Origin: Owenia fusiformis
Lineage: Eukaryota > Annelida > Polychaeta > Sabellida > Oweniidae
NCBI GenBank assembly: GCA_903813345.2
Contig: CAIIXF020000003.1
Location: forward strand, 671,621 to 731,620
DNA: 60,000 bases
Direction: 5' to 3'
Position numbers and translations under genes: made by a program. Shown one piece after another: positions 1-11,648 of the stretch. How positions within the stretch are numbered: position 1 is the first letter of the stretch; every line of letters starts with the position of its first letter. A model generated the notes under the pieces. The model did not search any database, was not told the origin of the DNA, and saw only the letters and a program-made list of their open reading frames with translations.

Positions 1-934
1 GTTGGGCTTACAAAGGAGAAAACCGCATTTTTGTAGCTGCAAGTTGAGAAAAGCTATTTCAGTTGTCCTTTAACGTTCAATATCATCATTTTAAACATAC
101 GGTAATACTATTGAAGTTATTCCATCCAAACTTGTAGAGAATACTCATAAAACTACAGCGAACATTGGGAGATTTAGCTCAATGGCAAATGAGGCCTGTT
201 TATAAAATTTGTTTTCGAACGTGCCAATATGAAAGGTCATCTTTGGGAAATCCCCCCCCCTGAAGCAGACGATGGGAGGCTCTTCCGGAGTCCAAATCGG
301 AAGTCAAAAGAGTAACCGCACTTTCAGTTTAATAACTGAATAATGAAGATTGATGGTGCTCACTGTGGGTTATTCATGTACATGTATTATAAGTTATAAT
401 CAGTAGACGATGGAGGTGGCCCAGTCTCAGTTTTTAGTTGTTATTGTCACTTGAAATAGGCATGATTTGCAAGGTGAGACTAAGGTTATCACATTTAAGT
501 TCTAATTAAGTCAAAACTGAAAAAAAATCTTTAAAAATGACTGTCCTAGATTTAACCTATCCAAGTTATTCTCTAATTCATTCACTACCATTAGATAACC
601 TACAATTTCTATCCATTCTATTTTTATTTTTAAGGTTTAGTTGAAGCTAAGTTACATTAAGTCAGCAGAAAATAAATAGATGCTAAATTGTTGTACATGT
701 GTGTACCAATTTATTATGATATAATTTCTCTTTTGACTTTCAATCTATATCTAGTAGTGCATCTATAATATACACTATAACCAAGATCACCATGGATATA
801 ACATTTTGTAAAATCATGCTCTAATGAATTGTACCTGTACTGCACTGTATTGTTCTGCACTGAACTGTATTGAACTGTACAGTATTGTACATACATCTCA
901 TTTTGACCATTGATCTCCCGTTGATCTTTTTCAG
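1..934. other. Partial intron 6 of copy A
   Basis: Non-coding, AT-rich; only weak similarity to the copy B intron 6. It holds a degenerate ACTGTAYTG-type minisatellite at about 828-892. Nothing else is recognised. Confidence 0.6.
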
Positions 935-1092
935 GAAAAGGAAATAATGGAGGAGATCCTCACCAATGGTCCTGTCCAAGCCACCTTTGTTGTGCACGAA
1001 GATTTCTTTATGTACAAAAGCGGTATATATAGACATTCTGTTGCAGCAGATGATATCGGGTTAAGTGGCTACCACTCTGTCAGAATAGTGGG
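935..1092 (+). CDS. Copy A exon 7 equivalent
   Basis: It encodes [20 protein letters not shown], then [14 protein letters not shown] and [10 protein letters not shown]. It uses an acceptor TTTTTCAG and donor GTAAGT and ends in phase 2. Compared with copy B several changes are conservative (I/V, V/A) and the His motif is unchanged, suggesting purifying selection. Confidence 0.9.
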
Positions 1093-4000
1093 GTAAGTTT
1101 GTTTAACACTTCTTCGGAATGATTGATGATGTGTCCAATGTGAGTTTAAAAGCAACTTGGACTTGGTCAACCTAAATGACATAAAATGCCATGTACACGG
1201 TGTCCAATACTACCCAACGTAAATCGTTCCGGATTTGTTTTTCACAACCATTTGGACTCGATTTAATTTAAACACTTTTCACCCACTTCTGCACTTTGAA
1301 TCCAGAATAACTTCACCAATTGTGAATATTTTGGGAGATTGTGTATTTGAGATTGTATGGAATATATTGGTAGGTCAACTGTACATGTTGCTTGTAATTC
1401 TGTCACCCCTATAGATCTGATTGTGCCTTTAAACACCAATCCAGGTGTTTCCTTATTTGTGCACAATATACTGATTTTGTATTTTGTCATATTCATATTT
1501 CCAGATGGGGCTCTGAATGCAGTTCTCAAGGGGACACAAAATATTGGGTAAGGAAATGATTATTTAGCAAACGAGTGCCATATTAGAATAATGACCCTCA
1601 GACTGCTACATTGACAAAAATATGGAGTACATGGTAGTAAAGTTGGAAGCTACCGAGTGTCCTATTTTTACACCATTTTCATCATTTGAAAGTGGAAGAT
1701 GGGGCACATAATTTAAAATTGTGTATGATTTCTGCAGATTTCAGGTCCCTGTTATCTTGGATTGACAGTGATGGTGTATGGCCATTACAAAACACATTGT
1801 GCACTGTATGTACATGACAATGATGATTTACAACAATTGTTAACTAATAACAATCAGTCAATTGAAAAAGTATCCAGAAATTGTGGATACAAGATAAACA
1901 CAAAACATCCTAGATTTTTTTGAAAATGTTGACACTAGACATGTACAATAGTTTGAGAAAATGTAACTCCTTATTTGAAGTAGCAGTCACTGATCAGAAA
2001 TCAATTTGTCTAAATATACTTATTAATATTCCTTACATTGACATTGTTAGGGTCCATACATACAGCACACTGGCAGATCAAAAGGGGGGGGGGGCAATGG
2101 GGAAAATTTTTGGGCCCACATTTTTTTCTCCTGACATTTTTACCAGACTTGAAATGTGGGCCCCCTTGCTACCTTCTTGATCCACCAGTGCAGCATGTTT
2201 GTTTGTGAAAGAATGTCTTAAAATATAAATTTTCAGATTGTTGCCAACTCCTGGGGAAAACAATGGGGAGAACAGGGATATTTTCGAATCCAGAAAGGCG
2301 TGAACGAATGTGAAATTGAGTCATACGTGGTTGGTGTAACAGGTGAGTTTTATTAAGTATGCTCATACACACACTAGCTTTGTTCAAGAAAGAATTTTCA
2401 AGATGGCAGTTAAATTTCAAAATGGCCACCATTTTCCTAGAATAACATAATGTTTGATAAATTAAATGCCAGAAGTTCAAATCTGACTCTAGATTTGAGA
2501 GTTTTAGCTCAAGGTAAAAAAAGGTTAAACAGGTCAAAAAAGTATTTTTTCAAAATCATCAAGATTTAAGATTTGACCTTCTCAAGCTTCTCTTCATAGG
2601 TCAGCAGCTGAGCAAAATATTAAAAAACTTTGTGTGCCCTAAGTTTCTCACTGGATTCTTATAGAGCAAGGTCTTAAAGTTATTTTGAAAATTAAAAATT
2701 TTAGATTTTATGATTGGTTCAGTATTAACATCACCATATTAAAATATAGGAATCTGATGTAAGAGGAATTATTGTCCTTCAGTGAATATTGTCCTAATTT
2801 GCATTGATATCTGCCAGGAGAAAACTGCATGACTTGTTAAGTATGAAGGTTACCAAATGAATGTATGGGAATCTAATGTGAGATGAATTATCGTCCCCCT
2901 GGAAATATTGTCCTAGTTTGCATTGATATCTATCAGGACAAGACTTTGCATGACTGGTAAAGTATGAAGGTTACCAAATGAATGTATGAGAATCTAATAT
3001 AAGAGAAAGTATTGCTATTCAGGGAATTTTGTCCAAGTTTGCATTGATTTCTGGCAGAACAAGACTTTGTATGACTGGTAAAGTATGAAGATCACTTTAT
3101 AAAAGTATTGGAATCTAATGTAAGATGAATTATTGTCCCCGGGAAATATTGTCCTAGTTTGCATTGATATCTGCCAGGACTAGACTTTGTATGACTGCTT
3201 TAGTTTGAAGGTCAAAATATTAATGGGAATCTAGTGAAGAGGAACTATTGTCCCTCAGGGAATATTGTCCTAGTTTGGATTGGTATCCATCAGGAGAAGA
3301 CTTTGTATTACTGGTTAAGTTTAAAGATCACCATATGAAAGTTTGAGAAATTAATGTAAGAGGAATTTTTGTCCTCTAGGAAATATTGTCCTAGTTGGCA
3401 CGTAAATCTCCCAGGAAAAGACTGTGTATAACTTGTTTAGTATGGGAATCTTATGTAGGAGTTATTTTTGTCCTTCGGAAAATATTGTCCTAGTTTGCTA
3501 TAATATCTGCCAGGACAAGTAATGTAAGAGGAATTATTGTCCTCCTGTAAATATTGTCCTCGTTTGCATTGACATCTGCCAGGAAGAGTTTGTATGACTT
3601 GTTATGTATGTAGGTCACTATATAATAGTATGGAAATCTACTATAAGAGAAAGTATTGTCCTCCAGGAAATATTGTCTTGGTTTGCTACAATATCTGCCA
3701 GGACAAGTAATGTAAGAGGAATTATTGTCCTCCTGTATATATCGTTTGCACTGATACACTCTACTATACCTTGCATTTGGCTTTCAAAAGCAACCCATTT
3801 GGCTTATTAGTAATGATTATATATTTGTTTTTATTTGTCAGTTCCTTATTAATGGTTTATCGGTTGAAAGTTAGATGTTGATAAGGTACTTTCAAAAATA
3901 TACTAAACAATCCAATTAGACAAACAAAGTATCTGAAGCATTTCTAGGTGTTAGGTATAGTAGTGTGTGATATCTGCCAGGAAAAGAATTTGTATGACTT

Positions 4001-7000
4001 ATTAAGTATGAAGGTCACTATATAAAAATATAAAAATCCAATATTAGAGAAAGCATTGTCCTCTAGGAAGTATTTTCCTTGTTTGATTAATAATACGTAT
4101 CTGTAATACTATATGAACATTTTATTTTAACATTGTGCCATATAAAATAAATAACTACAAATCAAAGTTGTTTTGGTAGAAAATCACATCCAGAATTCAA
4201 ATATGCGATCAAATAGAAGAAATTATAATAAAAAAAACATTTGACCTACTTTTGATAAAGCAAAAGTAGTTTATTGATCATAGTCCCTGGTTCAAAGCTC
4301 GCCTATTTTCTAAATGGCCACCATTTTTGTCTCGCGAAATTCACTTTTGGACCATTTGCTTTAAATCCTCCGTCAATAGGATTCCCGTTTTAAGTTATTT
4401 TTGTTCAACATCAATGTAGAAAACTCCCCTACGACTCCTGGTTCAAAAGCTTGCCTTTTTTCAAAATGGTCGCCATTTTTGTCTCGCGATATTCACTTTC
4501 GGCCATTTCCTAGCTTTACAATAATTTCAGGTGACCTGCATTGTAAAAAGTCATGTCACTGTAAAGAGTAATTGTATGAAATAATTTTGTTACAAAAATC
4601 TGCAAAAATTACATCCATTTTTTTATTTTCTGCCATTTTAGCCATCATTCACTGTTGAGCAACACCATGTGACCCCAGTACCCATGGTACTATTTTTTAT
4701 TCATAATGGTCCCAAATAAATGATGATTTAAAAAAACATTTGACAAGTGTTAAAGGTGCAACAATTAGTGCAGGGGGGCCATTCAACGATCATCCACCAG
4801 TGTCAAAATATGTTAAAGTTTGGATATTTCATCAAGACTACCATATATTTTTATTATCTACAAAGAAACCCCTGAATGAACATTATTTCAGCTGATATTC
4901 CTCTTGAAACGTTGTGAATCTTAAAAATCTATAAGTGGGACTCCCTTTATAGAAGCTTTGAACTGAATTTACACTTCTTAATGCTGAACTTGAGAGTTTA
5001 TCCATACATTTTAGGAAAATAGGTATGTCAAAGAAGATGTCAAGCCAAATATTGACCCGATAGCTCAGAAAAAATAAAAAATTTCGAATTTTCTCTTCAC
5101 AGTCCTTGTTGCCCCTTTAATGACAATAAGGTCTCTTTGGTTACAAGCAAATTTCACTCAGTTAATCCTAAACAATGACTTTTTCTGACCATAATCTCAA
5201 AGAAAGGCATATGTTAAGTTGATTGGGCTACATTTTCTCAAAGTTTAGGATCTTGCAGATGCAAAATCCTTAAAATCTGAACACCTCCTAATCCGAATGC
5301 TTTTAGCCAGTCCCAATGGAATTTAGATTAGACAGCTTCAATATTACTGTACTTTTTGATTCCGCTGGCCTATTTTCACCAAAAAAGCAATCTTAAGACA
5401 ATTTTAATGCATGACTGTTCCCTGTTTTAATATATTAATAGGATTCTGAAAGAAAAACTGAATTGCTCAAATATAAGTGTCCCAATGTTTTCAATGCTAT
5501 CCATTGAATTCAGCTCATTTTGGTCATCCAGATTCAGTACAGTCCCTGGAAAAATCCAATTTTCCTTTTAGAAAATAAAACATGTCTCAAAAATTCTTAT
5601 CCTTTTCAAAATCCCTTTGTAGTGAAAAATAGCTCAATGCACAAACACATGCATACTTGTCTTAAAGTATTTTTTCATTTTTCTACCAATCCACAGTTTT
5701 AGCAGCTAATGTATTTTGAATTTTTTTTATAGGTTATGTTTTATTTATCAATACTATCATTTCATAATGTCCGACAATGGGCCAAGGCCATTGGCATTAG
5801 TGACCCATGTCGATTTTCACACATACACATTTATATTTTGTATTTTGAATTTCGAATGCACTTTCAATTAATAGTTCATGAGACATATAATGAACAAGCT
5901 TCATATTAAGACAATTTGGAATTATAATAAATTCAGTACACATTCAAGCATGATTTAAATGCATGTTCAGTTACCGGCCCATGGGCCATATGATGAACTG
6001 CCTTTATATCAAGGAAATTTGGAATAATGATATTTGCACACAGTTAAAAATGAAGTAAATCCAGATGAGCACAGATATAGCAATTTTCTCAAAGCTGTTT
6101 AGTTTCCGCCAGTATCTTGAGGTATTTTTTGTTACTGTTCATTTATCTTAAATTTTTAAAAATTCATACTTTGCCCCGCAGAATATTGCATATCCCATTC
6201 ATTTATGCAGCTCTAATATCCTCCCTTCAATAACTCCAACAACAAGAAACCCCTCCCCCTCCCTCTGCCATATAAAGTTCATAAAACTGGAGTATGATCA
6301 GAAAACAGTTAACATGGCCCTTACAAAAAATCATAAAACATTTGCACTTGATTTTATGCTATTTATGCTAAAACAATGAAATGAAAAAAGAGAAAAGTTC
6401 TAAATTCAGATATATTATTTACTGTAAACACATGTTTCATTTTACACACTTTTTATTCAGAAATACTCATCATCAAACATTTCAAATAATTACAATTTTT
6501 GGGAGGTCATTTAATTCATGAGACAAAATGTTGTTCTAGATTGCAAGGAGGATTGGCTCCCAGAGTGCAACATCGATATTCTGTCCCATATATGGAAATG
6601 TCGTGATTCAAAATTTGAATTCAAACAGCCACCATTTTGTTCACTTCAACATTTGAATCGTGGATTTTTGTCTTATTCCCAAATGAAAAATTCCAAAACT
6701 CACAAGAAATGATCGAGATATTGGTTCGAATTTTTTGGACTGTTTATTTTAAATTTATAGTCGGTAATAATTTCAGAAAATAACGACATTTCGACGTTTT
6801 CGTTGTTGGAAAATATCGATAGCCGATCCTGGGAGCCAATCCTCCTTGTCTAGATTGGTTGGAACCCCTTTGGATCATTCCAAATAAAACCCAGGGGATG
6901 TAAGCTAATAAATCAAAACATGTTCAATAGAACAAAAAGTAAACAAAACATCAATATCACCCCTGTCCTTTAAAATGTTGACCTAATTATCAATTCAAAG

Positions 7001-8009
7001 TCGTCTGCATATTTGAAAAAGCAACACATATTCATAAAAGAGCTTCTAAATGTATGACATATTTATCTTCATTTGAACTAAACTGATTGTAATTATAATT
7101 GGATGTTTTTATTTTGATCTTATAAACATCATAAATCATAATTGAAAAATGAAAATTCTATTTCAAGAGTTCTATTTTATAGTCATTTGTCTAGATCTAA
7201 TTTGTTTTTATTTTTGTGTAATTTCAGTCAGGCCAAGTGTTGTCAAGAGGAAGCTCCATTCTGTTGTTATAGAAGATCTAACAGTGACCAGTCTGGGGAA
7301 TATAGTTGCAATGGGTCGGTCTACAACAAAGATCTACAACAGCAGTACATTCCAGATGATCAAAGAAATAAACAAGGGGTTCTTACGTGTTACAAAAACC
7401 ACAGATGGCCAGCTGGCATTTACAACCTACCCCTACAGCAACAAAATCCACATATATAGTGAGGATGGGTCGCCCATTCGTACCATCACCTGTGCAGCAC
7501 CTGCAAGTAAGCTAAAAGCTATAGCCTCACTGCCAGCAGGTTGGTTCATAGTGACTGATATAATAACCAAAGGAGTGTATATGGTGGATTCAGCAAATGG
7601 GAACGTCACACTGATCTCTCCATCTGGTATGTTCAGTCCCCGGTTCAGTCGCCCTTGGAATGTGGCAGTTGGCATCAACAGTGAGATCATCGTAAGTGAC
7701 TGGGGTGGTAATTTCATCAAAGTGATCAACAGAGACGGCCATGAAATCCTCCATTATGGAGAGAGAGGCTGGGAAGAGGGACAACTGAAAGGTCCCTGGG
7801 GTGTCTGCACAGATAGCAATGGATTTATTATTGTAGCAGACTCAGGAAACAACAGGGTACAACTCCTCACACCCAATGCAACATTTCATAGTCTGCTCCT
7901 GACATCAAGGTCAGATGGTCTGTACAAACCACTCGCTGTACACGTGAATGAGGCGGGTGAATTGCTAGTGGGGGATGAAAAAGGCCAGCTGTTCATTGTC
8001 AACTACTGA
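935..8009 (+). CDS. Copy A: 3' part of a second TINAG-like/NHL gene
   Basis: Exons 935-1092, 1505-1547, 2237-2342 and, by inference, 7228-8009 repeat the last exons of copy B with the same sizes and phases (NHL exon three bases longer). Residues for the His and Asn positions are intact and no stop or frameshift is seen, so the copy may be functional. Exons for the signal peptide, VWC-like region and active-site Ser would lie left of the window and cannot be checked. Intron 7 is only 412 bases here against 7559 in copy B. Confidence 0.75.
1505..1547 (+). CDS. Copy A exon 8 equivalent (43-base mini-exon)
   Basis: It encodes [15 protein letters not shown] across the phase-2 junction and ends in phase 0 at GTAAGG. 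Its length equals the copy B exon, with changes A/S and E/D only. Confidence 0.83.
2060..2190. repeat. Short imperfect inverted repeat with a G-run, copy A intron 8
   Basis: GATCAAAAGGGG at the left and a CCTTCTTGATC end at the right, with GGGCCCACATTT answered by AAATGTGGGCCC inside. It looks like a small MITE-like palindrome; copy B intron 8 lacks it. Confidence 0.4.
2237..2342 (+). CDS. Copy A exon 9 equivalent
   Basis: It encodes [20 protein letters not shown] then [15 protein letters not shown], a protein sequence identical to copy B. It ends in phase 1 at a strong GTGAGT donor, so a further coding exon is needed downstream. Confidence 0.92.
2750..4085. repeat. Tandem minisatellite, ~120 bp unit, about ten units
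   Basis: A unit containing ATTGTCCTCCAGGAAATATT and CATTGATATCTGCCAGGA recurs about every 90-125 bases with interruptions. Copy B keeps only about two units (47806-48035), so the array expanded in copy A or shrank in B. It lies between exon 9 and the NHL exon. Confidence 0.75.
4285..4520. repeat. Dispersed repeat with internal duplication, copy A
   Basis: CGCCATTTTTGTCTCGCGA and CCGTTTTAAGTTATTTTTG motifs recur within the block. Copy B carries more units at 49550-50340. Confidence 0.55.
5227..5365. mobile_element. Truncated pogo/Tigger-like MITE, copy A
   Basis: Matches the right end of the complete copy B element (50595-51093), ending ATATTACTGTA; the left arm is absent, so copy A has lost about 350 bases here. 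Confidence 0.5.
5724..5838. mobile_element. 115 bp insertion flanked by a 14 bp direct repeat
   Basis: TGTATTTTGAATTT occurs on both sides (5710-5723 and 5839-5852), while copy B has it once. The insert starts with a T-run. A long TSD with a poly-T edge suggests a short retroposed fragment in minus orientation. Confidence 0.5.
6544..6848. mobile_element. 305 bp MITE with 20 bp perfect TIRs and 9 bp TSDs
   Basis: TIRs are CAAGGAGGATTGGCTCCCAG and its exact complement at 6829-6848. TCTAGATTG flanks both sides (6535-6543, 6849-6857) and copy B shows the empty site with one TCTAGATTG. A 9 bp TSD is typical of Mutator-like elements. The small ORF inside is not coding. Confidence 0.85.
7228..8009 (+). 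CDS. Copy A NHL exon: six-bladed beta-propeller
   Basis: The acceptor at 7221-7227 and the stop TGA at 8007-8009 define about 260 residues with the same six blades as copy B. Joined to exon 9 the split codon reads GTC (Val). Differences from copy B cluster in the last two blades: ADSGNNRV against ADAMNHRV, and SRSDGLYKP against SADGLYRP with one codon of length difference. An ATG at 7149 allows a 286-residue reading with a hydrophobic leader, an alternative to splicing. Confidence 0.85.
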
Positions 8010-8029
8010 GACTAAGGTAAATATGAAAC

Positions 8030-8035
8030 AATAAA
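8030..8035 (+). terminator. Polyadenylation signal after copy A NHL exon
   Basis: AATAAA occurs 21 bases after the stop codon. A second AATAAA at 8327-8332 lies inside an inserted element. A donor-like AAG|GTAAAT just after the stop and a strong acceptor (TTATCTTTCAG) near 9823 leave open a 3' UTR intron. Confidence 0.4.
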
Positions 8036-8324
8036 ACAACAACAGCAACTAAAACACAACATCTGATACTAAAGTATGACATGAATGCCATGAATGAAAT
8101 GTTTTAAGATATTCATTGGATAAAATAGATTTCAAATTGCTAAATCTAATCAATCTGAAATTAGTAGAATGTAAATAATGAATGTAAACAATATGAATGT
8201 TTTTTTCTAACAAGTATTTGTTGAACTGTGGAACAAATCTCATATTTTTATCTTCATTTGTGTCGTTTAATGAATTGAAAAGTGGACTTGTTCAAAATTT
8301 GTTCAAAATAAATATGAAACAATT

Positions 8325-9780
8325 GTAATAAAACCCGGGCCCTCTCTCTGAACAAATACTTGGTAGCGTGGCTAGGGCCGGGAATATTACGAAACTAAAT
8401 TTTGACTTGGTCTTGAATTGAGTTAATCAAATTATTTGCTTGGTCATTAAGGGAAATTTGGAATAATATGACACTGGAAGGTATTGCCACCTTTAAATGA
8501 CAAACTGGACCAAAATAGAGCTTACTGTGGAAGGGGGTGATTGCAATATAAAATGATTGAAATTGAGACTTAAACACAACTTGCACCTAAGTATTCTCAA
8601 CAGATTGCAAATGTGAGCTTGATATGACCCCTTAAATATATGGGTTTTAAATTAAGATGAAACAATCTGTTGAAAATAAACTTCGATCAAATTCACCACT
8701 CTATGCAAAACAACAGACAAAGAAATCAGATTATAAAGTTTAATGATGCTATAAATCTAATATGTAAGATATAATGTGAATGATATATTTATAAATGAAT
8801 ATTTACATAATCAAAGAGTGTCACGAAGTTACGAATAAGAATCTGTTTCTCACAACAGGACCGATCTTATTTAACTTACTCTTGATTTAAAGCAACACTC
8901 ACTTATCCATCCTTCCCTAATCCATCTCTACCTGGCAGACAATGAACCAATCTATCTCATAACAGCACCAACCATATCTACAGTGACCACTGACAACTTA
9001 ACCTAATGGAACGCTCAGCAATAATAGTCATCTTTGATCAAACTGAACAAGGTAGAAAAAAGCAACTAAACTTAAGTTCAGAACACCAACAGAACATGAA
9101 CAATAAGAATACTTAATAGCGAAACCCTGCTTGAGATGCTGCCATGAGTGGGTGTGGTCTGTGTCTCTGCACATTCACACGGCCTGGAATACACAAATCT
9201 TGCATCTCCTTAAACAGCTTAACGAATTTGTTACGAAAGTCTTGCGTTAATTAAAATAGTTCACAGGAATTCGGCAATTGTCCACTATACTCTGACATAT
9301 ATTCATCCCACACGATAATATGGTAAATCTGCAACCAAAGTCTATTTTATATCAGTTCTATATAAGCATATCCAGATCGGTCACCCATCTTTGCAGTCCC
9401 TTGATGTTTCTCTTTACTAACAGGCAATTCCTATCATCCCAAACTTAATCCAAAACTGTATCACAATGCATTATTTCTTGTTTCAAAGATCTTGTTCCCT
9501 TGTCAGTTCCAAACTCAAGACTTTTAGACTAACTTAACACCTAATGTTAAACAATACGAAGCCTTAACCAGGATGCTATTGGTCAGTTCTCTGGCTAGCT
9601 AAATAACCTTGAAATTTGATTGGCTAACAATTTAAAAACACAAGTAGACTGATGCTGTATAGTGCTACCTAGACTTAACATGATAACTCAAATATTTCCC
9701 AATGAAATATAATGCAGCAAAAATTAAAGTAAAATATAAAAGACATGATAAAATAAAAAGTAATGAGCCAGGATCATTAC
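8325..9780. mobile_element. 1.46 kb insertion in copy A with short inverted ends
   Basis: Copy B has the empty site GAAACAATTGAATTTTG; copy A is split, with ACAATT on both sides (8319-8324, 9781-9786). Ends are GTAATAAAACCCGGG and, complemented, GTAATGATCCTGG, a weak TIR. No transposase is readable; probably a non-autonomous DNA element. It would lie in the possible 3' UTR intron. Confidence 0.7.
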
Positions 9781-9839
9781 ACAATTGAATTTTGATTATG
9801 ATTTTTAATGTTATCTTTCAGTCTAGCTCCCTGAAAGTG

Positions 9840-9975
9840 AACAGAATAATCAACAACAACAACATCAGCATGGACATTAACAACAATTACATCAACAATA
9901 AACAAGACAACAACAATTACACAACAGTAAACAATACAACAACAATTACAACAACACAGATAATTAACACAGATC
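9840..9975. repeat. (ACA)n/CAACAA low-complexity tract, copy A
   Basis: Dense AACAACAAC / ATTAACAACAATTAC units following a strong acceptor-like TTTCAG. Apparent ORFs on both strands here are low-complexity artefacts. Confidence 0.8.
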
Positions 9976-10493
9976 ATGCCAAAGAATCAAAGAGTTAAAA
10001 CAAAAGTGACAATCCAGCAGAAAGAACATCATTTACATTTAAAGGATGTATATAATATAGGATTAAGTCATTTTGTATGGATATCTGTATGGATAAGCAT
10101 GTGAGTAATATTCAAATATGTATAATTGTGAATGTGATTTTTAGTTTATCTTAAAATTGTGAATGTTTATTTTCAAGTCATATTTTTACATAATTACAAT
10201 GTAAGAACTAAAGGAGAGGGAGGGTGGTCTTTGGAAGCTAGATACACAAACTTCTTTCAATTTTAAATATATTTTAAAAAAGGGATATTTCCACTCATCC
10301 AGATATTGATATCAACTCATTGATAAAAATGATATCCCTCAAAATCATAGGATATCCTATATACAACATGTGCTTCTACATATTATAAAATGTGATTTAA
10401 TGGAATCCAAAATAGCTTGTTTTTGGCAAAACTACTATGCTATGTTATCGAATCTGAGTTAGCAACTGATGCTTAATTTCATGATAACATGTA

Positions 10494-10861
10494 CAGGGTG
10501 GTCAAAAGAAGTGGAAACCCTTGCACCATTTCCCTCATATATTTGTCATTTTAAGAAATAACTCCCTGATATTTTGCACATGTGTACATAATTCAATTTC
10601 CTACCAACTTACTCTATTTTATGACCATCAGATTGATAGTAACAATGTTATAGCACTTTAAAGAATGTTCCCCAGTGGCCACTTTTGCGCTGTCAGGAAA
10701 CCTGTACTCTTCGTCTAAAATGTTCCTACCTGTGCGGATATGGCAGAGATAGAGTATATGAGAATGACCTTGGGACAATTGCAAACCTCAAAAGTGAGAT
10801 CATCAGTGTCATTCAGGCCATACCTGCTAAGGAATGCATTCAGGTCATTGACAACTGTGCT
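10494..10861 (+). mobile_element. Deleted mariner-like element, copy A
   Basis: A TA-CAGGGTGGTCAAAAGAAG terminus at 10494 is followed by about 190 bases of the same arm seen in the MITE at 46285-46648, then directly by transposase C-terminal coding sequence (10727-10861). The right end is not found; a foldback element is inserted after it. Confidence 0.65.
10727..10861 (+). pseudogene. Mariner-type transposase C-terminal fragment, copy A
   Basis: The frame reads GYGRDRVYENDLGTIANLKS and continues EIISVIQAIPAKECIQVIDN. This fits the end of mariner/Tc1-type transposases (W-G-Y-x-K-D-x-V-Y ... L-x-x-I-x-x-A-I-x-x-I ... R). Catalytic D residues are missing because of the internal deletion, so it is inactive. 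Confidence 0.65.
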
Positions 10862-11290
10862 TTTTTAATTTTTCTTGCATCAATATGTTGTGTTTTGACA
10901 CACAGTTAACCCCTTTAAAGGAATAAGTGATTCCTTATAGATGAAGTAGAAAACAATATTTCCCATGTTATTTTCCCATAGGGAAAACCCATGCGATCCA
11001 TTGCTTTCAGCTAATTTTGGTCACCCATAATGGATATCTTTAGAACCCCTGACAGAATTACTTATTCCTTTAAAGGTATTAACTGTGTATCAAATGCAAC
11101 ATATTGATGCAATAAAAACTGAAAAAGCAGGGGTGGAAGATGTTAAAAATCAGAACAACATTTCAGAAAAAAACATATAGTGGGTGGGTTGTTTGCATCT
11201 TCCCTGTCTCAAAGTCGAAATTATTTTATCATCTCTATGAGTGCATTTCCTGGAAGCAATGCATTGATCTAACATATACATCTATTTAAA
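10862..11290. mobile_element. Foldback element, copy A, left arm truncated
   Basis: Near-palindromic: TTGCATCAATATGTTG ... ACACACAGTTAACCC is answered by TATTAACTGTGTATC ... CAACATATTGATGCAA. About 145 bases of the left arm present in copy B are missing here. No coding capacity. Confidence 0.7.
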
Positions 11291-11648
11291 TCCTCAGAAA
11301 ATTAAAAATATGTTCTGTATAGTGGTATCAAGGTTAGGGAAGATCTCAAAAGTTCAATGTTGGATTATTAACAGAGACGCAATTGAGCAGTTAATCTTTG
11401 ACCCCTCCCCCTCATAACTGTATTTGAGAAATGGTGACTATGTTGGTCACACTTGATATTATAATTACAATTATTCAATTTAGACTAGTTCACTTTTAAG
11501 GTTATTAACCCTCCCCCTATCTGTTTAAATACATTTAATTTTTTGACATTGATCTTTTGAAATGCTCCCTTACTCTCAAAGTATCGAGGGAGGTAGAAAT
11601 TACTTTTAAGTGAATATAATGTTAAATGGGCATGGACTTAGAGTGCTG

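Noticed and set aside
714-1036. Tyr/Gln/Val-rich minus-strand ORFs at the left edge
   Set aside because: Come from the ACTGTAYTG minisatellite and from antisense of exon 7.
7142-7459. 105-residue plus-strand ORF overlapping the NHL exon (and 52426-52737)
   Set aside because: Alternative frame of the NHL coding sequence, no independent evidence.
7228-8009. NHL exon as part of a TRIM gene
   Set aside because: No RING, B-box or coiled-coil exon exists between the papain exons and the NHL exon in either copy; kept only as a distant possibility.
9777-9998. ORFs rich in Val/Cys or Asn/Thr on both strands
   Set aside because: Produced by the (ACA)n low-complexity tract.
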